In this document: one piece after another, positions 1 through 5,804 of the stretch
How the letters are laid out: every line of letters starts with the position of its first letter
Numbering within the stretch: position 1 is the stretch's first letter
Assembly (NCBI GenBank): GCA_031177735.1
Contig: JAPSKJ010000110.1
Coordinates: 1-6,881, forward strand
Source of the DNA: Nocardioides sp.
Lineage (GTDB): Bacteria > Actinomycetota > Actinomycetes > Propionibacteriales > Nocardioidaceae
Length of the DNA: 6,881 nucleotides
Reading direction: 5' to 3'
Translations under genes and position numbers: made by a program
Notes under the pieces: generated by a model
The model's input: the letters and a program-made list of their open reading frames with translations, nothing else
Told to the model about the DNA's origin: nothing
Databases searched by the model: none

Positions 1-714
1 CGGCCCGGCCAGCAGTCGCCGGCCTGCCGCGCCCCCACCCGCCACGGTGAAGTCGCCGATGTCCTCGAGCGCAGGGTCGCGGGGGATGCCGGCGGCGGCG
101 AGCGCGGAGCGGTAGCCCTCGAGCCTGGCGGACGGCGCGGTGAAGTCGACCGCGGTGGTGAGCGAGCCGCCGATGTAGCCGATCCGGCGGTGGCCGAGCG
201 AGAGCAGGTGCTCGGTGGCGAGCCGTGCGGCAGCCACGTCGTCGATGTGGACACCGCCGAGCCCGGGCGCGTCCGCGCCGACCAGAGCGACCGGTCGCCC
301 CAGCGTGAGCAGGCGGTCGAGCTCCTCGGGGGAGGGCTTGAGGCCCAGCAGGAGCACGGCATCGGCGCGCTTGGCGAGCAGGCTGGTGGAGAAGACCCGC
401 TGGCGTGCCTCGGGCCGGCCGCCCAGGTTGTAGAGCAGCAGGTCGTAGCCGGCCTCGCGCAGCGGCGCCTCGGCGCCCTGGATGACCTGCGCGAAGTACC
501 ACTGCGTCACGAACGGCACGATCACCGCCACGGTGCGGGTGCGGCCGCTGGCCAGGCCGACCGCGCTGGGGGAGGGCTCGTAGCCGAGCCGCTCGGCCTC
601 GGCGACGATGCGGCTGCGCGTCGTCTCCGAGACACCCGGCAGGCCTCGCAGTGCACGGGACACGGTGGCGGTGGACACGTCGACCGCTCGGGCGACGTCC
701 TTGATGCTGGTCAT
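1..714 (-). CDS. LacI-family transcriptional repressor, partial (C-terminus outside window)
   Basis: Reading the minus strand from the ATG at 714-712, 238 codons stay open to the window edge; about 95-100 residues of the usual 330-340 are missing. The N-terminus is a typical LacI helix-turn-helix (residues about 4-23, IKDVARAVDVSTATVSRAL). A conserved segment GVSETTRSRI and a hinge region around residues 48-60 ending ASGRTRTVAV follow. The sugar-binding core then starts (AVIVPF, GYDLLLYN, RADAVLLLG, GHRRIGYIGG, RLEGYRSALAAAGI). It is a cytoplasmic DNA-binding regulator expected to release its operator on binding an imported sugar or its product. It is divergent from the GH1 gene, and the palindrome at 714-727 overlaps its own start codon and Shine-Dalgarno, so autoregulation is likely. 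It does not look like a close relative of Streptomyces CebR in the helix-turn-helix as I remember it, so the inducer is unknown. Family call is firm; ligand is inference. Confidence 0.95.
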   Translation of the reverse strand, partial: MTSIKDVARAVDVSTATVSRALRGLPGVSETTRSRIVAEAERLGYEPSPSAVGLASGRTRTVAVIVPFVTQWYFAQVIQGAEAPLREAGYDLLLYNLGGRPEARQRVFSTSLLAKRADAVLLLGLKPSPEELDRLLTLGRPVALVGADAPGLGGVHIDDVAAARLATEHLLSLGHRRIGYIGGSLTTAVDFTAPSARLEGYRSALAAAGIPRDPALEDIGDFTVAGGGAAGRRLLAGP

Positions 715-727
715 GGGAGCGCTCCCA
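714..727. promoter_or_regulatory. LacI-type operator 1 (perfect 14-bp palindrome)
   Basis: TGGGAGCGCTCCCA is a perfect inverted repeat with the central CpG usual for LacI-family operators. The same 14 bp is the published CelR site of Thermobifida fusca cellulase genes, and CebR sites in Streptomyces are of this type. It covers the A of the repressor start codon, and its distal half supplies GGGAG as the repressor's ribosome-binding site (726-722, 7 nt from ATG). On the other side it ends 31 bp before the GH1 start, about where a -35 box would lie. One site can therefore repress both divergent genes. Confidence 0.9.
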
Positions 728-745
728 GCCGGGCCGGAAATCGGG

Positions 746-758
746 TAGCGTCGCCCGC
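746..758 (+). promoter_or_regulatory. Possible leaderless promoter -10 for the GH1 gene
   Basis: TAGCGT at 746-751 fits an actinobacterial -10 box (TANNNT) and lies 7 nt before the ATG at 759. No Shine-Dalgarno is visible between operator 1 and the ATG. This spacing suggests a leaderless transcript, common in actinobacteria. No clear -35 hexamer is seen; its position is taken by the operator, which would explain repression by occlusion. Weak sequence evidence. Confidence 0.35.
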
Positions 759-2132
759 ATGACACAGCACCTGCCCACCGGCGAGCAGTTGACCTTCGGC
801 GCCGCGACGGCGTCGTACCAGATCGAGGGCGCGACCACCGCCGACGGACGCGGCGTCTCCATCTGGGACACCTTCGCGGCCACGCCCGGCGCCACCCGCG
901 ACGGCAAGGACGGCTCGGTCGCCTGCGACTCCTACCACCGCTACACCGAGGACGCCGACCTCGTCGCCGGCCTCGGCGTCGACTACTACCGCTTCTCGGT
1001 CGCCTGGCCGCGCGTCATGCCGGCCGGCACCGGCGCGGTGGAGGAGCGCGGGCTCGACTACTACGACCGCCTCGTCGACGCCCTGCTCGAGCGCGGGGTC
1101 ACGCCGACCGGCACCTTCTACCACTGGGACCTCCCGCAGGCACTCGAGGACAAGGGCGGCTGGCTCGAGCGCGACACCGCGCTGGCCTTCGTCGACTACG
1201 CGCTCGCGGTCCACGAGCGTCTCGGTGACCGGGTGAAGGTGTGGGCGACCCACAACGAGCCCTGGTGTGCGGCCTACCTCGGCTACGCCGCCGGCGTGCA
1301 CGCACCGGGCCGCCGCGAGGGCGGGCAGGCGCACCGCGCCGCCCACCACCTCATGCTCAGCCACGGGCTGGTGGCGCAGGCGCTCCACGAGGCCGGCAAC
1401 CGCGATGTCGGCATCGTGCTCAACCTCGCGCCGATCTGGCCCGAGCCCGGCACGCCGGCCGAGGCGGCCGACGGCGTCGACGCGGTCCGCAACCGGGTCT
1501 GGCTCGACCCCCTCGTCGACGGCGAGTACGACGCCGGCTTGCTCCGGGTCGCCCCGGAGCTGGCCGACCCCGACCTGGTCCGGGACGGCGACCTCGCGCT
1601 GATCCGCGGCTCGGCCGACTGGCTGGGCATCAACTACTACACGCCGGTGCGTCCCGGGCCGGTCGTCCCCACCCCCGACGGGGAGGAGCGGCACCCGGAG
1701 ACCGACGCCTACCCTGGCGTTCCGCCGGTGACCTTCCACGTCCGCGAGCCGCGCACCCACATCGGCTGGGAGGTCGAGTCCAGCGGGCTCGAGGAGCTGC
1801 TGGTCGAGACCCACCGGCGCACCGGTCTGCCGCTCATGGTCACCGAGAACGGCGCGGCGTACGCCGACCAGACCTGGGTCGACGGCCCGGACGGGCGCCA
1901 CGTCGACGACCAGGACCGGGTCGCCTACCTGCGTGACCACATCGCCGCCACCGAGCGGGCCCGGGAGGCCGGTGCCGACGTCCGCGGCTACATCGTGTGG
2001 ACGCTGCTGGACAACTTCGAGTGGGCCGAGGGCTACACGAAGTACTTCGGGATCGTGCACGTCGACCCCGACACCCAGGACCGCACCCCCAAGGCGTCCT
2101 ACCGCTGGCTGCAGGAGCGGCTGCGGGGCTGA
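759..2132 (+). CDS. GH1 family beta-glucosidase, cytoplasmic
   Basis: This 457-residue protein has the full GH1 TIM-barrel length and motifs. The N-terminal signature is FGAATASYQIEGA (about 13-25), with the sugar-binding Gln21. His122 and Trp123 follow, then the acid/base motif THNEP with Glu167 and the NYYTP segment (Tyr294). The nucleophile motif VTENG has Glu363, and the C-terminal WTLLDNFEW (414-422) supplies the Trp414, Glu421 and Trp422 subsite residues. All catalytic positions are intact, so it should be an active retaining glycosidase cleaving terminal beta-glucosyl (or related beta-glycosyl) units. There is no signal peptide, so it acts in the cytoplasm on sugars brought in by the importer encoded by the convergent operon. 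The ATG is 31 bp after operator 1 and has no Shine-Dalgarno. GH1 enzymes vary in aglycone and in glucose/galactose/fucose preference, so cellobiose is likely but unproven. Confidence 0.95.
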   Translation: MTQHLPTGEQLTFGAATASYQIEGATTADGRGVSIWDTFAATPGATRDGKDGSVACDSYHRYTEDADLVAGLGVDYYRFSVAWPRVMPAGTGAVEERGLDYYDRLVDALLERGVTPTGTFYHWDLPQALEDKGGWLERDTALAFVDYALAVHERLGDRVKVWATHNEPWCAAYLGYAAGVHAPGRREGGQAHRAAHHLMLSHGLVAQALHEAGNRDVGIVLNLAPIWPEPGTPAEAADGVDAVRNRVWLDPLVDGEYDAGLLRVAPELADPDLVRDGDLALIRGSADWLGINYYTPVRPGPVVPTPDGEERHPETDAYPGVPPVTFHVREPRTHIGWEVESSGLEELLVETHRRTGLPLMVTENGAAYADQTWVDGPDGRHVDDQDRVAYLRDHIAATERAREAGADVRGYIVWTLLDNFEWAEGYTKYFGIVHVDPDTQDRTPKASYRWLQERLRG

Positions 2133-2163
2133 GCGCTGGGCCCGTCCCGAGAGGGAGGCCGCC

Positions 2164-2216
2164 CGGGACGTCATCCGGTCGCTGCGCGGAGCAGCTGCTG
2201 CCCCGATGACGTCCCG
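2164..2216. terminator. Two-part hairpin between convergent genes, probable bidirectional terminator
   Basis: A perfect 12-bp stem joins CGGGACGTCATC (2164-2175) to GATGACGTCCCG (2205-2216). Its 29-nt loop contains a second hairpin, GCTGC-GCGGA-GCAGC (2181-2195). It lies 32 nt after the GH1 stop and 20 nt beyond the stop of the convergent permease gene, where a shared terminator is expected. There is no T-run on either side, which is common for actinobacterial intrinsic terminators. A role in stabilising mRNA 3' ends is an alternative. Confidence 0.6.
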
Positions 2217-2236
2217 CGGCGGCATGGCGCCGGGCC

Positions 2237-3169
2237 TCAGCCCTTGACGCTTCCCGCGAGCAGGCCCCGGACGAAGAAGCGCTGCAGTGCCAAGAAGACG
2301 ATCAGCGGCACGATCAGCGACACGAACGCGCCGGCCGCCAGCAGGTGCCAGTCCTGACCACGGGTGCCGGAGAGCGCCGCCAGCTGCACGGTGAGCGGGG
2401 AGACGTCCGGGCTGCCGCCACCGAAGACCAGGGCGACGAGCAGGTCGTTCCAGACCCACAGGAACTGCAGGATGGCGAACGCCGCGATCGCCGGCGTCAT
2501 CAGCGGGAGGATCAGCCGCGTGAAGATCTGCACGTGGCCGGCCCCGTCGACCCGGGCCGACTCGATCAGCTCGCCCGGGATCTCGCTCATGAAGTTGTGC
2601 AACAGGTAGATCGCCAGCGGGAGCGCGAACATGGCGTGCGAGAGCCAGATCGTGTAGAAGCCGCCGCCGGGCGCGTCTCCACCGGCCAGACCGAGGTCGA
2701 CGTAGAGCGAGAGCAGCGGGATCATCGTGACCTGGATCGGCACGATCTGCAGCGCGAAGACCAGGATGAACAGGAAGTTCTTGAGCGGGAACTGCATCCA
2801 GGCGAAGGCGTAGGCCGCCATGGTCGCCACGCTGATCGGGATGATCACCGCCGGGATCGTGATGATCGCGGAGTTGATCAGGTACTCCGACAGGTTGTAC
2901 TGCGAGGACCCGGAGAGCACCGCCCGGTAGTTGTCGAGGGTGAAGCTCGGGTCGACGAAGATGCGCCACCAGCCGGTGGTCTTGATGTCGGCCTCGGGCC
3001 GGAACGACGAGATCAGCAGTCCGGCGGTCGGGACGGTCCAGAGCACCGCGATCACCACGGCGGCCACGGAGGCCCCCTTGGAGGTGAGGTTCTTGCGGCT
3101 GCTCTCGGAGGCCTTCTCGATCTTGCTGATCGTGCGAGCGTCGCTGATGTCGGTGTCGAGGGTCGTCAT
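2237..3169 (-). CDS. Sugar ABC transporter permease, MalG type
   Basis: This 310-residue inner-membrane protein is the second permease of a carbohydrate importer (CUT1 family). Hydrophobic helices are visible at about 34-54, 98-123, 131-150, 173-192, 226-247 and 278-298, the usual six. The EAA loop that docks on the ATPase spans about 200-222: ELIESARVDGAGHVQIFTRL followed by ILP, with the conserved Gly at 209. The C-terminus ...LLAGSVKG is typical of MalG-type permeases. The start ATG (3169-3167) overlaps the TGA of the upstream permease by 4 nt (ATGA), so translation is coupled. A longer upstream reading of the same frame is a shadow over the neighbouring gene. It is the last gene of the operon and is followed by the 2164-2216 hairpin. 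Confidence 0.95.
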   Translation of the reverse strand: MTTLDTDISDARTISKIEKASESSRKNLTSKGASVAAVVIAVLWTVPTAGLLISSFRPEADIKTTGWWRIFVDPSFTLDNYRAVLSGSSQYNLSEYLINSAIITIPAVIIPISVATMAAYAFAWMQFPLKNFLFILVFALQIVPIQVTMIPLLSLYVDLGLAGGDAPGGGFYTIWLSHAMFALPLAIYLLHNFMSEIPGELIESARVDGAGHVQIFTRLILPLMTPAIAAFAILQFLWVWNDLLVALVFGGGSPDVSPLTVQLAALSGTRGQDWHLLAAGAFVSLIVPLIVFLALQRFFVRGLLAGSVKG

Positions 3170-4110
3170 CGGGCTGCCACCTTCCGCATCTGCCGGACGT
3201 TGTAGATGACCACGGGGAGCACGAGCACGAAGATGAGCACGGCCAGTGCGGCACCGAGGCCGGCGTTGTTGGACCGGAAGCTCTGCACGTAGAACTCGTA
3301 GGCGAGCACGCTGGTGTCGAAGTTGCCGCCGGTCACGGTGCGGACGACGTCGAAGGCCTTCAGCGTGGTGATCGTGATCGTCGTCAGCACGACGATCAGG
3401 GTGGGCCTGATGCTCGGGACGGTGATGAAGCGGAACATCTTCAGGCCGCCCACCCCGTCGAGCCGAGCGGCCTCGACGATGTCGGTCGGGATCGCCTTGA
3501 TGGCGGCCGCGAGGACGGTCATCGCGAAGCCGGCCTGCACCCAGATCATGATCACGATCAGCAGCAGGTTGTTCCACGGGCCGTTGATCAGCAGGTGGTG
3601 GCGGCCGAGCCCGATGGCCTCGGTGGCCGCGTTGACCAGGCCGACGTTGTCGTCGTAGACGAACTTCCAGATCAGCGACGCGCCGACCAGCGAGATCGCC
3701 ATCGGCAGGAAGATCAGCGCCTTGGCGAACTTCTCGAAGCGGGCCCGGTCGACCAAGACGGCGTAGATCAGGCCGATCAGGGTCGCGACGATCGGGGTGA
3801 TGATGACCCACAGCGCGGTGTTGAACAGCACGCGCAGCTGGTCGGAGTCGGTGAAGATCGTCTGGTAGTTGTCGAAGCCGACCCAGAGCTTGTCGAAGTT
3901 GTTGCGGAACGACAGGCGGATCGTGGAGATGGCGGGATAGAGCAGGCCGACGCCGATGAGGATCAGCGTCGGCAGCAAGAAGGCCGTCGACTGGATGTAC
4001 TCGCCGACCCGGGACCGCAGTCGCGAGGTCAGCACGAGGATCACCGCGACGACGGCGAAGAAGAGCGCGATGACGATGAGGGCCTGGAGAATCTTCTCGC
4101 CGGCGGACAT
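3166..4110 (-). CDS. Sugar ABC transporter permease, MalF type with extra N-terminal helix
   Basis: This 314-residue integral membrane protein is the first permease of the importer. I see seven hydrophobic segments: about 9-28, 42-61, 97-120, 131-150, 181-202, 234-251 and 284-304. Most MalF-type permeases of this size have six; the additional N-terminal helix and the following Arg-rich turn (RLRSRVGEY) resemble AglF-type permeases of alpha-glucoside importers. The EAA loop is about 213-232 (EAARLDGVGGLKMFRF, then ITVP). The ATG at 4110-4108 has GGGAG at 4119-4115 on the same strand as its ribosome-binding site. The gene lies 111 nt after the binding-protein gene and overlaps the next permease by 4 nt. 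Family call is certain; the Agl-type assignment is from memory of sequence features. Confidence 0.95.
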   Translation of the reverse strand: MSAGEKILQALIVIALFFAVVAVILVLTSRLRSRVGEYIQSTAFLLPTLILIGVGLLYPAISTIRLSFRNNFDKLWVGFDNYQTIFTDSDQLRVLFNTALWVIITPIVATLIGLIYAVLVDRARFEKFAKALIFLPMAISLVGASLIWKFVYDDNVGLVNAATEAIGLGRHHLLINGPWNNLLLIVIMIWVQAGFAMTVLAAAIKAIPTDIVEAARLDGVGGLKMFRFITVPSIRPTLIVVLTTITITTLKAFDVVRTVTGGNFDTSVLAYEFYVQSFRSNNAGLGAALAVLIFVLVLPVVIYNVRQMRKVAAR

Positions 4111-4152
4111 GACACTCCCAACTGATCGAGGGGTGGGTGGAGCGGGTCGGGC

Positions 4153-4215
4153 GGGGCGCGGCGCGCGGCGCGCCCCCCCCCCACCCCCCCCAGCCGCCTG
4201 CCCGAGCGGGCGGCT
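4153..4215 (-). promoter_or_regulatory. Intercistronic hairpins and G tract between binding protein and permeases
   Basis: In the mRNA direction, a 7-bp stem AGCCGCC (4215-4209) / GGCGGCT (4198-4192) with a 10-nt loop begins 6 nt after the binding-protein stop. It is followed at once by G8-T-G10 (4191-4173). A second stem pairs the complements of 4153-4160 and 4169-4176 (8 bp of GC only) and overlaps the end of the G tract. Such a structure between a binding-protein gene and permease genes commonly lowers downstream expression or protects the upstream mRNA, giving excess binding protein. The role here is inferred. Confidence 0.5.
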
Positions 4216-4221
4216 ACGGCG

Positions 4222-5598
4222 TCAGGACGACGGCCAGGACTCCTCGATGTTGTCGAGGGTCGTCTTGGTGTCCTGACCCGTCACCCACGCGACCATCTCG
4301 GACCAGAAGCTGTTCGAGCCCACCTCGGCGGGCATCAGGTCGGAGGCGTCGAAGCGGAAGACGGCCTCGGGGTCCTGCAGGATCTGCGCCGAGAGCTTGT
4401 CGATCGGGCTCGCGATGTTGTTGATGTCGAGACCCTTGTTGGCGCTCACCCAGCCACCCTGCGGGTGCAGCTTGACCTTCTCGTTGGCCCAGGTGTCGGT
4501 GGAGAGGTAGGTCTGGAAGGCCTGCGTCTCGGGCTTGTCGTTGAACGCCGCGACGAACTCGCCGCCGCCCAGGACCGGCTTCTCCTCGCCGCTGCCCGGC
4601 AGGTAGAAGGCGAACACGTCGCCGTCCTCGGCGATCGTGGTGCCCTCGGGCCAGTTGGCGGAGTAGAACGAGGCCTGGCGGTGCATGGCGCACTGGCCGT
4701 CGAGGATCGGCAGGCCGGCCTCCTGGAAGGCCTTGGTGGCGATGGAGTTGACGTCACCGATGCCGCCGTTGACGTACTCGTCGTTCTTCATGATCGCGCC
4801 GACCGCGTCGAGAGCCTCCTCGACGGCGGGGTCGTTGAACGGGATCTCGTGGGTGATCCACTGGTCGTAGGCGTCCGGGCCCGCGGTGCGGAGCATGACG
4901 TCCTCGAGCCAGTCGGTGGCCGGCCAGCCGGTGGCCTCACCGGACTCGATGCCCACGCACCACGGCTTGATGCCCGTGGCCGCGATGGTGTCGGACAGCG
5001 TCATGAGCTCGTCCCAGGTCTGCGGGATCTGCCAGCCGTTGTCGGCGAACATCTTCGGCGAGTACCACACGAACGACTTGACGTTGGCGCCCAGCGGGGC
5101 GGCGTAGAAGGTGTCGTCGACGCTGCCGTAGCTCTTCCAGTCCTCCCCGAAGAACTCGTCGACGTTCTCCTCGACCGACGCGGGCGGCTCGACGACCGTC
5201 TCGGTCTGGGTCACCAGGGTCTGCAGCAGGCCGGGCTGGGGGATGTAGGCGACGTCGGGCAGGTTGCCGCTCTGGGCCCGGACCAGGATCTGGGCCTCCA
5301 TCTCCTTGGAGCCCTCGTACTCGACCTCGGCGCCGGTGCACTCGGTGAAGAGCTTGTAGCTCTCCTTGTGGGGGGCGTCCTCGGGGGCGACGATCGTCGT
5401 GTAGACGTGCACGCTGCGCCCGGTCAGGTCGCCGAACTCGGTCAGGTGCTCACACTCGGCCCGGCCCTCGCCGGGGGAGGTGCCGCCGGCGGAGCCGCCT
5501 TCGCCGCCCTCGTCGTCACCGCCTCCACAGGCTGCCAGGACCAGGGACGCGCTCAATGCGCCGGCGACGGCGAGCCGCCGCATGTTGCGAGATCGCAT
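4222..5598 (-). CDS. Sugar ABC transporter substrate-binding lipoprotein, AglE-like
   Basis: This 458-residue extracytoplasmic binding protein is the first gene of the importer operon. It begins with a lipoprotein signal: basic MRSRNMRR, a hydrophobic stretch, then the lipobox LAAC with Cys24 as the lipid-anchored residue. A Gly/Asp/Glu-rich linker (25-48) follows. The mature part has the type I sugar-binding fold, with an early strand VHVYTTIVAP, PDVAYIPQPG (114-123) and VKSFVWYSPKMF (173-184). The segment around PWCVGIESGEATGWPATDWL (212-231) resembles AglE-type alpha-glucoside-binding proteins as I recall them. Cys49, 87, 214 and 303 could form disulfides outside the cell. The chosen ATG (5598-5596) has GAGAGG ending 9 nt upstream; the internal Met at 5583 has none. 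An in-frame TTG at 5655 behind a strong GGAGGA (5666-5661) would add 19 residues and is a real alternative. Substrate class is inference. Confidence 0.93.
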   Translation of the reverse strand: MRSRNMRRLAVAGALSASLVLAACGGGDDEGGEGGSAGGTSPGEGRAECEHLTEFGDLTGRSVHVYTTIVAPEDAPHKESYKLFTECTGAEVEYEGSKEMEAQILVRAQSGNLPDVAYIPQPGLLQTLVTQTETVVEPPASVEENVDEFFGEDWKSYGSVDDTFYAAPLGANVKSFVWYSPKMFADNGWQIPQTWDELMTLSDTIAATGIKPWCVGIESGEATGWPATDWLEDVMLRTAGPDAYDQWITHEIPFNDPAVEEALDAVGAIMKNDEYVNGGIGDVNSIATKAFQEAGLPILDGQCAMHRQASFYSANWPEGTTIAEDGDVFAFYLPGSGEEKPVLGGGEFVAAFNDKPETQAFQTYLSTDTWANEKVKLHPQGGWVSANKGLDINNIASPIDKLSAQILQDPEAVFRFDASDLMPAEVGSNSFWSEMVAWVTGQDTKTTLDNIEESWPSS

Positions 5599-5673
5599 GC
5601 GTTCGTTCCTCTCTTCGTTGAGAGCAGGGCGCTGGCGTGTGCCGCACCGTGACAATCTGCTCCTCCGCGTCCG

Positions 5674-5702
5674 ATGCAAGCGTTTTCGTTGCCCCGGGTC
5701 AA
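5674..5702 (-). promoter_or_regulatory. Probable promoter of the importer operon
   Basis: On the minus strand TTGACC (5702-5697) is a good -35 box, and TTGCAT (5679-5674) follows after 17 nt as a moderate -10 box. Transcription would then start near 5667, giving a leader of about 70 nt that opens with GGAGGA. The spacer contains a degenerate dyad around CG (5676-5687) that could be a weak second LacI-family site. The strong operator is 41 bp upstream of the -35 box. Confidence 0.45.
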
Positions 5703-5711
5703 GGGGCAGCG

Positions 5712-5728
5712 GTAACGGTTGCGTAACG
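5712..5728 (+). repeat. Short direct repeat GTAACG, 11-bp period
   Basis: GTAACG occurs at 5712-5717 and again at 5723-5728, one helical turn apart, between operator 2 and the importer -35 box. This geometry suits a regulator contacting one face of the DNA. It is short and could be chance. Confidence 0.35.
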
Positions 5729-5738
5729 CGGGTCACAG

Positions 5739-5762
5739 TGCCATGGGAACGCTCCCATGGCA
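5739..5762. promoter_or_regulatory. LacI-type operator 2 upstream of the importer operon
   Basis: The core TGGGAACGCTCCCA (5744-5757) differs from operator 1 at one base (A for G at 5749) and keeps the central CpG. The symmetry extends to 24 bp (5739-5762) with only one non-complementary pair, next to the centre. It lies upstream of the importer promoter and 47 bp before the plus-strand membrane-protein gene. The same repressor should bind both operators, whose centres are 5030 bp apart and which bracket all the catabolic genes. Confidence 0.88.
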
Positions 5763-5804
5763 AGCCGCGCGGACCGCTTTCGCGCCCCGCGCGAGCATGG
5801 CCCC

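Noticed and set aside
2145..2156. Small TCCC-GAGA-GGGA hairpin after the GH1 stop
   Set aside because: It has a GNRA-type loop, but the stem is only 4 bp; the 2164-2216 structure explains the terminator position better.
711..3254. Long minus-strand open frame of 847 codons across the GH1 gene and the MalG gene
   Set aside because: It is an antisense and out-of-frame shadow caused by high GC; it overlaps two certain genes and has no recognisable domain.
4465..5652. Plus-strand open frame of 395 codons opposite the binding-protein gene
   Set aside because: It is an antisense shadow of a clearly coding frame, with a low-complexity composition of Val, Leu, Gly and Asp.
5757..5804. Earlier ATG at 5757 for the membrane protein
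   Set aside because: It lies inside operator 2, has no ribosome-binding site, and would add 16 basic residues before the MKVYADSP start, which looks like the natural N-terminus.
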